64,000 bases of DNA from Sporopachydermia quercuum (GCA_001599295.1 BCGN01000007.1:136433-200432); one strand, 5' to 3'; positions 42,834-55,200 are shown, numbered from the stretch's first letter. Translations and numbers: made by a program. The notes: a model not told the origin generated them from the sequence alone.

Positions 42834-44439
42834 TTAAGCAAGTCGCTTTATTGAATTGTATAGCATTCACGAGCTGTATTACATTCAATAATCATGATAG
42901 TTTCACAGTGTCTCACGCATGTATTACTTGAGTTTTGAATTAAAGTAAGGCCTAAGGTAGAATAAATGCTTCTGAAGCTTCAAGAAACCCTTCGAAGCTT
43001 CTATGAGTTGAGCTCATAATTGGNCCTAAGAAGCTGGTCGGCTGTAGTTAGGAAGAGTGTTGGCCTTTATCTGATTATTACGGTAGATATCAAAGGCAAG
43101 TCAGNTAATATACTAATTTAATATGTTTGGAGGGTGCTAGGAAGGTGATAAATGTTCTTGTAGTTATCTACCTGAACATAGTTTATCATGATAATTCGTT
43201 GACCTGTTTGGAATCCAACCATTTACCAGCAATCAATTGTTCAACTGTTGGTTATGTCATGATTTTCTGCCATATTCATTGTGATGGTGATTGCCATTCA
43301 TCCAGATGGCATCTAAACAACATAGAATATTAGAATATCACTAGTTGTTTTTCTGCTACCACCATTGACACTCGAACTGAATATGGGCTGAAGGGCCGTN
43401 CAATTAGTATTATTGGTTCTAATTCANAAGTACTTTCAGCTTATGAAAATCTGTGATTCCACGGGATTTCATTAAATCAGAAAAGAACCTATTATCAACG
43501 ATCTCTCATTCATTAGACTGATAAAATGGGATGTCTCGAGTTCATTGCTGGTATATGACGGAACCATAGTTAATTGATAACTAGTTCATACTTATTTTTG
43601 TGGTCTCAGCGTTCTCAGCGCTCTAGGTGTTCTCGGTGTACCGATGTTACTAATGATGTATCCCTGTATTAACAGTATGTTACTGTTACTATTAGTACAA
43701 GTCANTAATGCTCAATGTATTGTGTACTGATGTTATCGTTACAGTAATAGGTTTTGTATAGTCTAAACTCATAGAATAGCTTATAGGATAATATCATGTT
43801 ATTCAAATTTATATGATACGTTAATAAGACAATATAGTGATAAAATCAGGTGCTATTATGTTGATATGATTTATGATTTTGTTAGGCCTACGATGTTCGC
43901 TANTGTAAAAGCGATTGTACCAGTAAATTCTTATCTGTTATTACAGTAGGGATCTCTTGTAGTATCATCATTTCCACTTCTTACTGTCGCTCGATTTACA
44001 TTCGACCGAATAGACGAATAGGTACTATAAGCTTCTGTCTATTTTTATTTTATTCTTACTGTATTCACATAGCTATTAAACATACTCTACAAGAATAATG
44101 TGGGGAGTAATGCATTGTTTCCTATAATAGTAGAGTTTTTTTTGCTATTGTACCACTCATACATCAATCAGTAATAATCACATATATGTTTGTGTTGTAT
44201 CTGGATTAATTTAATTTATCACTATACTAGGAGATGTTCTGGCCTTCACCTTTACCTTTGAACAGCCATACGCTTTTTCATTCGCACTGTTCATCCACTT
44301 TAATCATTATAAAATTTACTTGCTTGCGCTGTTAGTGCCATAGTCACTACTATTCTTATGTTAATAATAATTCTTATCGTATTCTTATAATTATTACCAA
44401 TTATTTCCCTTATTTTCTACCAAGTGCTCCACTCCATTC
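42834..44439. other. 1.6 kb convergent region between BUD14 and KAP104
   Basis: Two genes end toward each other here, so no promoter is expected, yet the gap is 1.6 kb and holds several N bases. It includes a GAAGCTTC/HSE-like cluster at 42974-43001 and a degenerate repeat of GTTCTCRGYG at about 43608-43640. One 68-codon plus-strand ORF (43127-43333) has no domain. Confidence 0.45.
42974..43001. promoter_or_regulatory. Heat-shock-element-like cluster (GAAnnTTCnnGAA)
   Basis: GAA, TTC and GAA at 42974, 42979 and 42984 form a perfect three-unit heat shock element, followed by a second palindrome GAAGCTTC at 42994-43001. It is 140 bp past the BUD14 stop. No gene start is visible near it, so it may be a chance palindrome or mark an unannotated transcript. 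Confidence 0.3.
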
Positions 44440-47343
44440 TCATGCACCATAAACATTAACTAATGTACTACACAACTCCCCATCAACTACTTTCAATACT
44501 TTGCTCCATTCATCTTTCAGCATTTCTTTATATCCAGCTACTAAAGCTTGGAACATTTTAGCTAATTCATCGCTGGGATTACTATAACGAGCAATACAAT
44601 CTAGAAATAATGTCAAGGTAACCATTGATACCGCATTTGATCCCTTTGTCGGTTCAGCTAATAATGCTTGAGGATTATGAGATACTATATTGCAGAATCC
44701 TCTAAAGGCAGTCTCCTTTTCATCATTCTCTTCGACAAATCTCATTCGAAGTATCCATTTTCTACCGATCGACGCAATAGAGTCCGCAAATACTTCAGGA
44801 TTAGCCATACCGGTTCTTCCAATAGTAATAGCAACGTTTTCGAGAACAGTTGCTTGAAACATTCCATCAGATGTTCTTGGTGATTGTAGAATAGATAGTA
44901 ATAATGTAACGATCTCTGGAAGGAAAGGTCTAATACTTGTCCCTAGTCTCAGTGCCATTTCACCTAGAGCCCAAACAGCATTGTTGCATACTGCATCAGG
45001 ATAAGCAGCTTTCATATCATGTTCATTGATTATTGCTGTAATAAGTCGGTCACTATAAGGGAGAACCACTGGTTCAAATACATGAATAGATAAATCACCT
45101 AATAATGCATAAGCAGATTGTCGTACTTCGTTAACAGGGTCTTCAAAACAGTAGAGTAAGGCTTCCATTAAATCTCTGATACCGCTTGGCTCTTGCTTCA
45201 TTACTTCAGATAAGTCTTGGCCTTGGGCAGCTGCTGTTACGACGATTGCTCCATTGGCATTAATCAACTCAACGCTATGAGCGCTTAATCCCTGAATTAA
45301 ACCGTCAATAAGATCAATAGATGTAACGACAAAGTCCTTCTCAGGGATATCAACAGTCACATCTACCTGACTGGCTTGATCTTGTTGTATACATTCAATT
45401 AAAATCAAGAATGCCCTTCTATATACAGGAACTGCATAAGGAGCAAATCCTGTACCTAATACCGCAGAAACTGACGATAGACATTCTAATAAAGGCCATA
45501 AATCTTTATCTGTGTTTTCTATTTGATCCCATTTCTCAATCAACGGGTTCAATAGCAGAGGAATTAACTCTTTCTTGCTGCCAAGATCACTACCGACTTG
45601 CTCAACAAATGTTTGCACTGCAGCAAACAATAATGGTAAGTTCTTGGTTTTATATTTTTTGAAACATAAAGCAAAGTGCTGTAAAATAGGCTCCAAATGA
45701 GGAACAAGAAGCTCAGGGCTGCAGAATTCAATAAATGTAGAAAATGCTCCACATCCAGCCTCCTGGACTTTTTTATTATGATCCAATGAACATTCCATGA
45801 TCGCCTGTAATACAGGGAGAAAATAAGAAGCATGGGGACCATTTCCCATAGCTTGAGTAGTGATCCATTGAGAGTACCTTCCCAGAGTCCAACAGGCAAT
45901 TTGCCTAACAGCAAAATGACCATCTTTCATACTTTGAGCAAAGAAAGGAATCAATTGAGGTAAATCTGGGGTAGATAACTCAAGGCATCCCTCAGCAATT
46001 GCACCCAATGCTAATATAGCTGCTTCACGAATAATCCAATCAGGTGATAAAATTCTCTCTTTCAGTAAAGGAAGACTGATATTCACTACGGAATCAGATG
46101 CAATACTAGCAAATAAATCTAATGTGGCTGCTGAGCATTTTCTTAATGTCCATTGAGATAAATCAGCATCAAATAAATCATCATCATCATCGTCCTCTTC
46201 ATCGTCATCTTCATTCTCACCAAACTCATATTCTCCATTGCCATCATTAAATGATCTATCGTTACTATCGCCAGATTTACCCTTTTTGTTAGTTGTGTTG
46301 TATCTTCTTACCTCTTTCTTTTTAGCCATAACTGGTTTTATATCCTTCGTTTCATCTTCTTGATCAGCATCGTCTTCATCATTCATTTCTAATGCTAGTA
46401 TTTCCATGTCAGAATAAACCATCTTCTCAATAAGAACTGGGATGATGGATTCTAGATAGCTTTCAATGATCTCCAAAGGCATTTTGGAACTCGCCAAGCC
46501 AAACAAAAACTCACATGCTTCCAAAGCAACGGATTCGTCTTGATCTTTTACAGAATGCAAACAGTAGTTAACAACACCATTTAAGTGCGGTTGCAGCTTA
46601 TCAGGTCTTACTTCCAGAATTAAAACAAACGCTGTGCAGATGTTTTTACGTACTTCGCCATCAGGATAAGTTGCTAAGCTAAACAAACAGTTCAATAAAG
46701 CGTCTAGGTTAACGAAAATGCTCTGTGATTTGGCAATGATGAACTGGTTTAATGAATGTATGCTTAGGCTTTTCACTTTGCTTGATTGTGATTCAGCGGC
46801 AAATTGAATAAATTTAGGAACAATAAATGCAGTTGGGATAACTCCATTGTATGGAGTGTCTAGAGACTGAGAGCTGTCTTCACAGATCTTAGCTAGAGCA
46901 CCTAAAGCACCTTCTTGAGCAACAGTGTTACCATTTATTGCTAGTTCCATTAGTTTTTCTAAGGCTTGTGGCCATTGTTCGAATCCTAAAGCAGAGAATA
47001 AATTAGTTATAACATTACCTGTGATGTTTCTAATGATCTTCTCGGTATCTAAAAGACCATCGAAAATACCATTTTTGATGTATTCTTTCACAGCTGGTGG
47101 AAACAAAGAGCTATTTTTGCTCACTTCATTCTTTAGATAGATACCTGCTGATGCCCTTAATGCTGCAGGAGAGTCATGAGAGAATACTAGGATGTATAAT
47201 AAATAGTTATTGAACTCTGGTTGGAGTTTAGCTTGATCTAAAGTTTCCGAAGCAGCCCTTCTTTGGTTGGCATCTGGTGATAGAGCAGCAACCAGGATCG
47301 CTTTCAGCTCTTCAGCAGCTTTAGAATCAGGGGTCCAAGACAT
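44440..47343 (-). CDS. KAP104: Karyopherin beta-2, transportin (Kap104)
   Basis: The 967-residue protein is made of HEAT repeats throughout. It has the importin-beta N-terminal region (RRAASETLDQAKLQPEFNNY near 28-47, the Ran-binding part) and RASAGIYLKNEV near 63. The long acidic H8 loop at about 330-395 contains runs of Asp and Glu (EDDDEEDDDDDDLFDADLSQ), followed by WTLRKCSAATLDLFA, the transportin signature. Ordered HEAT repeats continue to the C-terminus. Known role: import of PY-NLS cargoes such as Nab2 and Hrp1, released by Ran-GTP or by loop insertion. Saccharomyces Kap104 has 918 residues; the extra length here is mostly in the loop. RPT2 diverges from it across 1.2 kb. Confidence 0.94.
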   Translation of the reverse strand: MSWTPDSKAAEELKAILVAALSPDANQRRAASETLDQAKLQPEFNNYLLYILVFSHDSPAALRASAGIYLKNEVSKNSSLFPPAVKEYIKNGIFDGLLDTEKIIRNITGNVITNLFSALGFEQWPQALEKLMELAINGNTVAQEGALGALAKICEDSSQSLDTPYNGVIPTAFIVPKFIQFAAESQSSKVKSLSIHSLNQFIIAKSQSIFVNLDALLNCLFSLATYPDGEVRKNICTAFVLILEVRPDKLQPHLNGVVNYCLHSVKDQDESVALEACEFLFGLASSKMPLEIIESYLESIIPVLIEKMVYSDMEILALEMNDEDDADQEDETKDIKPVMAKKKEVRRYNTTNKKGKSGDSNDRSFNDGNGEYEFGENEDDDEEDDDDDDLFDADLSQWTLRKCSAATLDLFASIASDSVVNISLPLLKERILSPDWIIREAAILALGAIAEGCLELSTPDLPQLIPFFAQSMKDGHFAVRQIACWTLGRYSQWITTQAMGNGPHASYFLPVLQAIMECSLDHNKKVQEAGCGAFSTFIEFCSPELLVPHLEPILQHFALCFKKYKTKNLPLLFAAVQTFVEQVGSDLGSKKELIPLLLNPLIEKWDQIENTDKDLWPLLECLSSVSAVLGTGFAPYAVPVYRRAFLILIECIQQDQASQVDVTVDIPEKDFVVTSIDLIDGLIQGLSAHSVELINANGAIVVTAAAQGQDLSEVMKQEPSGIRDLMEALLYCFEDPVNEVRQSAYALLGDLSIHVFEPVVLPYSDRLITAIINEHDMKAAYPDAVCNNAVWALGEMALRLGTSIRPFLPEIVTLLLSILQSPRTSDGMFQATVLENVAITIGRTGMANPEVFADSIASIGRKWILRMRFVEENDEKETAFRGFCNIVSHNPQALLAEPTKGSNAVSMVTLTLFLDCIARYSNPSDELAKMFQALVAGYKEMLKDEWSKVLKVVDGELCSTLVNVYGA

Positions 47344-48569
47344 TGCTAAGACAGGTACTCTAATGTATGGGAAAAGCTAATAAAAGTTCTTTTTCAATAG
47401 AGTGCTAAGAAGTGTTCAAATTATATAAAAAACATCAGATATTCAGATTCTCTTTGAACAATACTTCCTTTACTTCCAGTGGATTGTAGCTTGAAGACTT
47501 CTGATTGGTATTAGAGTTATTCGAGGGCTATTCGTATCTACCCTTCAGAACAACACTAACAGGTCACTTGAGAGAACTGAAAAGCGGAAATTGAAATAAC
47601 TTTTTTTTTCTTTATTCTAAAAGCAGGCCTCTTTGAATAAACCTTCAAGAAAGTCTATCTACCAATATCTAATTCAGTGTTGTCGATAAAAGACGATAAG
47701 GCATATAATAAGAGCTGCCAATGATAAGTTCTGTCACACGCTGAATCTCCAGCAACCAGAATTCTGATGAAAAGACTGTTGATTCTCGCTTACTGAATAC
47801 CTTTTTTTAATTCAGAGTTTACTCTCTGTATGATCAAAACCCTTTCCAACTAGCCTTATATCCTGTTTCATATAATGTCGTATATAAGCAGACGTAATTG
47901 CTACACAATATGATGGTGATGATGTGTTAACACCAGCCAGTAGACCCATACAATCTAGAAATTTGAATTAAGATTTCTCTCACAAAATAAATTTTTTTTG
48001 TTTGTGTGTATGTTGTTTTCGATTTGTAGAATAATCACAAAATAGATTACAGACAAGAAAAGTACGTTACCCGGTTGCAATATGAATAATTTGCATTTAG
48101 GCTTACGTGATCTAGGTTATTCCAAATATAATTGCAACTAAGAGCTGTAATCTATCAACCGCTAGTTATGAGACACCGCAATACACCCAATCACTTGAGC
48201 TAATCCAAATTGTCTTCAGAGAGCCCCTACTAACGGTGTCTCTTTTCGGGGCATAGGAACACTCTCTCTTATTTGCCTCTCATTTGTTTGTGAGGCAAAA
48301 TGAAAGAAGGAAAGGAAACACATTTGATATTTCAAACACCTGTTGTATTAGTTGATGATGATGATGTTTAGAAACTGTTTGAAATTTTGAATTTGATGCT
48401 GAAGCAGAACATGAGACTTTGAGGACAGTAAGCGGATAGATTGACCTTACTGAAAGTGTTGATATCAGGTAGCTAGTTGTTCGTACTGGTCAGTATTTGT
48501 ACTATCAATTGATTATTGGAACAATTGGCATCATTTGCATCTCACCAGAACAGTTCATAGTCAATCATA
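47344..48569. other. Divergent promoter of KAP104 and RPT2
   Basis: The 1.2 kb holds the RPT2-side inverted GAGGCAAA pair (separate entry) and a GCCCC/GGGGC inverted repeat at about 48222-48252. No ORF of note is seen. Confidence 0.4.
48271..48300. promoter_or_regulatory. Inverted pair of GAGGCAAA, Rpn4/PACE-like, before RPT2
   Basis: TTTGCCTC at 48272-48279 and GAGGCAAA at 48292-48299 form an inverted repeat with a 12-bp gap, about 270-300 bp before the RPT2 ATG. The element resembles the proteasome box of yeasts (GGTGGCAAA in Saccharomyces, GAAGGCAAAA reported in Candida), which is bound by Rpn4. Confidence 0.5.
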
Positions 48570-50435
48570 ATGGTATGTGAAAAAGATATCAGGCTAGAAT
48601 GACTATTTTTATGTCAAGCGTATTCTTTTGTCGTTTCAATAGTTTAGCTTTTTGGCTGTACGAGGGAATGGAATTGAATACTTCTGATAGTGAAATAACT
48701 CTAGAATGATTGGTTTGAGCACGAGACACAAGAGACTAGTAGATGCAATCAGTTGCGTCTTTGCCAATCATTTCCGTTGATTATTACGTTGATTGGGGTC
48801 ATCAAAACATTCTTTTATTCATGGTTCATCTAGTAATCTCATTCTACAAGTTCATCGCGCTCTATACTACTATTGTTGCATTATGTAAGAGGGTACATTT
48901 ATCTACGGATACTAACTATTGATACAGGGTCAAGGAGCTAGTGGAATGTCAGGAGCTCCTGGCGATAAAAAGAAAGACGATAAGGTATGTTGGTAATTTA
49001 TTCTTGTTGAAAATGGCTAAATTTCTTCCTGTTGTCTGACCTGATTACTAACTATGTCATTTAGAANAAAGACAGTACGTATTTTGTGGAAATGGATTAG
49101 AATTTACCAGAAGAAATCCAAGATCAACTACTCAAAAGCAAGTCGGCCCTAGTTTTTGTACTAACATTCATTTCTCTAGAACCAAAGTATGAACCACCGG
49201 TAGCAACAAGAGTTGGAAGAAAGAGGTCTAAGAAGGGACCAGATACAACTGATAAACTACCGACAGTCTTCCCAACAACTCGTTGTAAATTAAAACTTCT
49301 CAAGATGGAAAGAATCAAAGATCACTTATTATTAGAAGAAGAGTTCATTCAAAACGAAGAACGATTAAAACCAACAGATGCTAAAGTGATTGAAGAACGT
49401 GAAAAAGTCGATGAAATCAGAGGAACTCCAATGAGTGTTGGAACCCTTGAAGAAATCATCGATGATGATCATGCTATTGTTTCCTCAAGTACGGGACCCG
49501 AATACTATGTTTCCATTCTCAGTTTTGTTGATAAGGATCTACTTGAACCCGGAATGTCGGTTCTACTTCATCATAAAACTGTGTCCATAGTGGGAATTCT
49601 TCAAGATGATACGGATCCAATGGTTTCAGTAATGAAGTTAGACAAGTCACCAAAGGAATCGTATGCTGACATTGGTGGATTAGAAGCTCAAATCCAAGAA
49701 ATAAAGGAAGCTGTAGAATTACCTTTAACTCATCCTGAACTTTATGAAGAAATGGGTGTTAAACCCCCAAAGGGTGTCATTCTTTATGGGGCTCCCGGTA
49801 CTGGTAAGACGTTATTAGCAAAAGCAGTTGCCAATCAAACTTCTGCTACTTTCTTGAGAATTGTTGGTTCTGAATTAATTCAAAAGTATCTTGGTGATGG
49901 TCCAAGATTATGTCGTCAGATTTTCAAAGTGGCAGCAGAGAACGCCCCTTCAATTGTATTTATAGATGAGATTGATGCAATTGGTACCAAACGTTATGAG
50001 TCAACTTCAGGAGGCGAACGTGAAGTTCAAAGAACAATGTTGGAACTGTTGAATCAGCTGGATGGATTCGATGATCGAGGTGATGTTAAAGTGATCATGG
50101 CTACGAATAAGATTGAAACGCTAGACCCTGCTTTAATTCGACCAGGTAGAATCGACCGTAAGATTTTGTTTGAGAATCCTGATCCTTCAACTATAAGAAA
50201 GATTCTTCAGATTCACACTAGTAAGATGAGTTTGAATGAGGATGTTAATTTGGAAGAATTAGTTACTGCCAAAGATGATTTGTCTGGTGCTGATATTAAG
50301 GCAATATGTACTGAAGCAGGTTTGTTAGCATTAAGAGAAAGAAGAATGAGAGTCACAGCGGAAGATTTCAGAGCTGCAAAGGAAAGAGTGATGAAGAATA
50401 AAATTGAGGAGAATCTAGAAGGTCTTTATCTGTAA
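48570..50435 (+). CDS. RPT2: 26S proteasome ATPase Rpt2, four exons with two micro-exons
   Basis: Join 48570-48572, 48928-48984, 49065-49074 and 49180-50435; 441 residues (Saccharomyces Rpt2: 437). Exon 1 is only the ATG; donor GTATGT follows at once. Exon 3 is 10 nt. All three introns have TACTAAC or ACTAAC 12-15 nt before the acceptor. The spliced start MGQGASG is the N-myristoylation signal of Rpt2, and exon 4 opens with [14 protein letters not shown], as in the family. Then come the coiled coil and OB domain, Walker A GAPGTGKT at 227-234, Walker [12 protein letters not shown], the AAA second-region arginines, and the C-terminal HbYX motif LYL that docks into the 20S alpha ring. Role: ATP-driven unfolding and gate opening. 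CTG stands at invariant Leu positions (QLDGFDDRG). The ATG at 49305 is internal. One N affects a lysine-rich codon in exon 3. Confidence 0.96.
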
Positions 50436-53409
50436 AGGAAATCTGGAATGTTAGAATACTATGGAGAATATATGCCATTGTTCTCCATACTATGTTCAGT
50501 TGAATGGAATGAACTAGTCACGATCATATATGTATCACATATGTATGTGGCTGATCAAAGGAATTCTATAAACAAATAGAATCATCAACTGTATAATCAT
50601 CCTATNGTTATTATTTATATTTATAATTCTGAGTTTTTTGTAGATTAGTCACTTATTCTACTTTGCTTGTTTAGTCGATGTGGGAGTCTTTCTGGTTCAC
50701 CGATAATATCAACAGCTTCCCTCTAGTCAGCATTTTATATTCTGATATATTATATATATATATTCTGATCCATTGCAGCTTGTCAATTAATAAGTAAGAA
50801 TCATCAATTTAATTCAAATATAGACAATCATTTGATCCAGTTCTTCCTTTCATGTTAATTGAATAGAAAATGTCTACTGTTCGCTATTTTCATTGTCTAA
50901 GAAATCTGACCTAAGCACTCTCATGGTGTGATAATGGATAAACTGTTGTCCATACACCATCTTAGCACAGCATCTTTTGATGATTATTTTTTAATCCTCT
51001 CTTCTTCTCTTCTCTTCTTTTCTCAAGCAAGCTGAGTATTCCTACATAATATTAAATATCGCCCTTGATAATTCAACTCTGCAGCGTTCTACCAGATTGC
51101 AAACAGCTGGCTGTCATTATCTACTGAAGGTTTAACAGCAGTAGTGTTACCTAGATCTGNTTCAAGCTTTCTTTTTCTTTTTATCACATTCCACTTAACA
51201 TCATCACAATCAGAACTGATGTTATTACAATATAAATTCCTTTTTATTAACTGTTTTCTGGTTTTTATTAAAAAAAATATATATATATAAATTCAATCAT
51301 AACATAACAAGACGGAATTGTTATTACTAATGGTATAGTATCATTCAATGGAGTATCTGTAGCTGTGAGGTTACAATTGTCGAACTAAATCATTCCTAGA
51401 ATGTTTTGAGAATCCAGTCAGATTCACCTGTTGATGTGCTATGTGTATNTTAACAGATATTCTTGAGTCTCCTGAAATAAAGCGATATATGTTCAATAAT
51501 GCTAGAACTGAGGAAATGGTTATCAACGGTTCCTAAAAAAGAATATGACAGATCAGCAGAGCAGTCATTTGATATAATGGGTATTAATTACTTAAAGTAA
51601 GCAATTTTACATAGTCTACGTCTGAACAGCATCTCCCGTTCACGCTATCAGCTTTTCAAGTTATTATTCACGAGTACATATTTCTCAGTATTTTAAGCAT
51701 CAACAATAGTCGCTCTCATTGTAGTCTTATCATATTCTCGTCATATTTGACAGTAAGACATCTAATACTTATGTATGAACGAAGTACGAACCTATCCTCG
51801 TTCGTAAACAACTATTGGAAGAATATATTGTTACTAATGTACAATTTGCTCCAAAAGCTATTTACTTTAGTATCAATGAATTGGTTTACCTTCCTTGTCT
51901 CCTTCCCATATTCTATATTGTTTCTATATCACCCATCGTCCCATAAGTGATCTTCGAGTTAAAGCAACCCTATTCAATCCTTCTGGCNCCAATGTTTTCG
52001 AATCCATTGTTGAGTAGAACAGCCGGAAACTGCCAGTATATAATCTCCTTCAGCTGCTTATAATTTATTCATTCATTATGCGTCAATCATTACTTGCTAA
52101 TCATGATTTACTTCCTTCTATGACATATAAACAATGACGAATTGCTCATATGAACAAAGTTGGATCATATGATATTAACGTTTGTGGTTCCATGCACGGC
52201 AACTGCGTTANTATGCACCTGGGATTCAAGTTTACTGTTTACCCCACCTTTCAAACCTTTATAGATTCAAAGTGGGCTCCAATTCTATTAATGGAAGTTT
52301 CAATGCTCATTGATACCAAGGGTAATTTCTAGCTGAAGAGATCAATTGAGTGCAAGAACCGGTAGACTAGCTCTTGCTCATGATCAACTAGAAACTAAAT
52401 GCATTTATCATGGAAGGAGCATATCGCTGTATTCTATTTGAATCTCGGTTAATTGCCAACCCTTAAGTGCGTTATCTGTTAATTCCGCAGACCCTCGTTG
52501 GCTCTCCTGTTCACCCCTAACATATTCATACATACTAGGAGTGAAACTACTGCAAGGTTGGGCGGTCTATTTGTAATAATAGCAGAAACGTTGAATTAGT
52601 TTCACTGAAAAAGTCGGAAGTTTCCACTACCTGGTTGAAAGAAAAATCCACTTCAAACTGGTGTAATCTTTATGTAATGTCAACTAAGGCAAAGCCAAGA
52701 CCCTTCTCAAATCCTTCATTGCAAACCTTCCCACATATTATAATTTGAAACTAGACACCATCATTTGTAACTATTCCTCTCCACTAACCATAAGTTTTAC
52801 TTTAAATCGTACAACTGAGCTTTTATCAGCCACAATTTATCTATCTCCTTATTTCTTTCCCAGTTAATTTCCCTTTGCTCAGAACTCCTTCAATCAATCA
52901 ATCGCATTCAGACCCTCTATTAAACCCTTCAGGCCCCCTTTGGCCTTCCATTTTCTTCTCTCTTTTAGGTAATCATCTCCCATTCAAGTAAAAAACCCTA
53001 GTGTTCTCCACTATTTCCTCAATCAAGGAATTCACACACAAACTCCAGACGAGCCACTTAAAATAAAAAAAATACTGGCAATTGTTATGTTATTAGCTTA
53101 TTAGTAACATCATTGTTGTTAAAGTTATGTCTCGCATTGATATCATCGAGCAACAACAATTGTATAAACTCAGTATATTATATTAAAGCATTGTTTGCAA
53201 GTTCGAAGTTGCAGTCGACCACACGTCATCTGGAAGGAACATTGAACAGATCAGGTATATTAGTTTCATCAAGGAAAAAGGAAATAAGTAGGTTACCCCA
53301 TCATTTGGCAAGTGAATTAATGAAGAAAGGACTTCATATTGGGAGAACGACACATAAATAAAATATATCAACAAGAGACACGAGTATTGGAAGGATTTAG
53401 TCTTCAGTT
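50436..53409. other. 3 kb intergenic region between RPT2 and PTC1
   Basis: AT-rich with TA runs near 50750 and 51275. Short ORFs (51747-51950, 52150-52332, 53113-53361) show no domain. The part just before PTC1 (about 52850-53000) is pyrimidine-rich, as expected of a leader or core promoter. Confidence 0.4.
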
Positions 53410-54927
53410 ATGTCAAAATTATTAAGAATTCCTTCAAGGAAACAATCAGAACGAATACTGGAACCAGAGAAAAACGGAGATACACTTCTATCAACAGTTG
53501 CGTCACCACCGTTAACATCAAGCAACAAAGAAACATCACCATCACCACCATCAAGCAGAAATAAAAGATTAGAATCAATTGCATCAAAAATGCTCAGTTC
53601 AGTTAAATCACGATTCAAAACTGGCGATCCTTTGTTGAACGAAAACTCTCTTTCAAGGAATACAAGAAGAACATCAGATTCATCCGCTAAATCCCCAAAT
53701 CCATTACCAATAGATGATGAATTCTTACAACAATTATCATACTCAGTAGGTGTTTCAGAAGAGAAAAATCAAAGATGCAGACCTACAATGGAAGATGTTC
53801 ATACGATAGTATATAATTTCATGGATCGAACGGATGCAGGTTATTTTGCTATATTTGATGGGCATGCTGGAAGGCAAACAGCTAAATGGTGTGGACATCA
53901 TTTGCACGAATATCTAGCTCGTGAAATAGAACGCATTGAGGGTTTACAAAGAGAGAAGGATGTTCCCTTGGCGTTAGATCGATCATTTAGAAGAGCTGAT
54001 GATGCTTTGAAAGATATATGTGGTAATTCTGGTACTACTGTTGCAGTAGCATTATTAAGATGGGAGAAAGAAGCTGGCTCTAATCAAAGATCAAGAATGT
54101 TATATGCCGCAAATGTTGGTGATGCCAGAGTAGTTCTCTGTAGATCTGGAGTTGCTCTAAGGCTTACTTATGATCATAAGGGTTCTGATGAGAAAGAAGC
54201 AGCTAGAGTAAGTGAATTAGGAGGTATAATGGTAGCTAATCGGGTTAATGGTGTCCTAGCAGTAACAAGAGCATTAGGCGATGCCTATTTAAAAAAACTA
54301 GTAACAGGAAGACCCTATACTACTACTACAAAACTAACAAGTGAAGATGAATTTTTAATTGTTGCCTGTGATGGATTATGGGATGTCTGTTCAGATCAAC
54401 AAGCAGTGAATTTGATAAGGCATGAACATGATCCTGACTTAGCATCCAAGAAACTTGTGGATTATGCAATGAAAAGGTTTTCAACTGATAATCTGACCTG
54501 TATGGTTGTCCGGTTGAAGAAACAAGTAGAGAAAAAAAANGAGGGAGATGATGAAAAAATTAGTGACAGAAGTGTACCAAATGATTCGAATGAACAGATA
54601 ANCCAAGAAGTCGAAGCTGAAATTCCATTTGATGTGGCAAACGAAAGAAAAGATGAAGAACAGTCAGAAACTGAAGAGAAACATACACCACCAACTTCAG
54701 AGAAGAATTTTCAACAGGAAGAAAAGGCTACCGATACTATTTCTCATATGGATGTAGAAGCACCTGTGAAGAAATCAGAGCTTGATCATCTTGCTGTACC
54801 ACATGAACCAAATGGAAAAGCGCAATCTGAAAGCAATAAACTACAAACAAGTGCATTAACAAGTGATACATCTAATGAACACTCTGTTGATATTCCTACT
54901 ACATCTCATATCAAAGATACACAGTAG
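53410..54927 (+). CDS. PTC1: Type 2C protein phosphatase Ptc1
   Basis: The 505-residue protein has a PP2C catalytic domain at about 108-375. Metal-binding and catalytic motifs are intact: TMEDVH at 126-131 (Glu128, Asp129), FDGHAG at 149-154, GNSGTT and NVGDAR mid-domain, CDGLWD at 320-325 and TDNLTC at 359-364. The short domain with [19 protein letters not shown] matches Ptc1 rather than Ptc2/3. Known role: Mg2+/Mn2+-dependent dephosphorylation of MAP kinases (Hog1) with the Nbp2 adaptor, and organelle inheritance. It differs from Saccharomyces Ptc1 (281 residues) by a Ser/Thr-rich N-terminal extension of about 100 residues and an acidic, Ser/Glu-rich tail of 125 residues, both probably regulatory. 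It converges with the SNA-type gene. Two N bases lie in the disordered tail. Confidence 0.92.
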   Translation: MSKLLRIPSRKQSERILEPEKNGDTLLSTVASPPLTSSNKETSPSPPSSRNKRLESIASKMLSSVKSRFKTGDPLLNENSLSRNTRRTSDSSAKSPNPLPIDDEFLQQLSYSVGVSEEKNQRCRPTMEDVHTIVYNFMDRTDAGYFAIFDGHAGRQTAKWCGHHLHEYLAREIERIEGLQREKDVPLALDRSFRRADDALKDICGNSGTTVAVALLRWEKEAGSNQRSRMLYAANVGDARVVLCRSGVALRLTYDHKGSDEKEAARVSELGGIMVANRVNGVLAVTRALGDAYLKKLVTGRPYTTTTKLTSEDEFLIVACDGLWDVCSDQQAVNLIRHEHDPDLASKKLVDYAMKRFSTDNLTCMVVRLKKQVEKKXEGDDEKISDRSVPNDSNEQIXQEVEAEIPFDVANERKDEEQSETEEKHTPPTSEKNFQQEEKATDTISHMDVEAPVKKSELDHLAVPHEPNGKAQSESNKLQTSALTSDTSNEHSVDIPTTSHIKDTQ

Positions 54928-55200
54928 TTTGTTAGCTGTTGTATCAAATCAAATGGTTTGCACTTATCAATTGCATCCCTTACCTACTACATGCTCACCT
55001 AGCAAATTATGTATTTACAATATTCACTTTTTCAGTATTAATATTATGATCCATAAAACATAGTATAATCATTCTCTGTTTTCCTTATACACATATGTTC
55101 ATATCATATCATATCTCGTATATACTTTTTAATAAGCTAATGAATCAATCAACCCAACCAAAACTGTCTAAACATATAATTATTCACAAAAAAAATACTA

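Noticed and set aside
48222-48252. GCCCC/GGGGC inverted repeat near the RPT2 promoter as an RNA gene
   Set aside because: The stem is only 5 bp with a large loop, and nothing extends it.
53113-53361. 82-codon ORF upstream of PTC1 as a first exon
   Set aside because: No donor or branch site links it to PTC1, and the PTC1 ATG at 53410 is in a plausible place.
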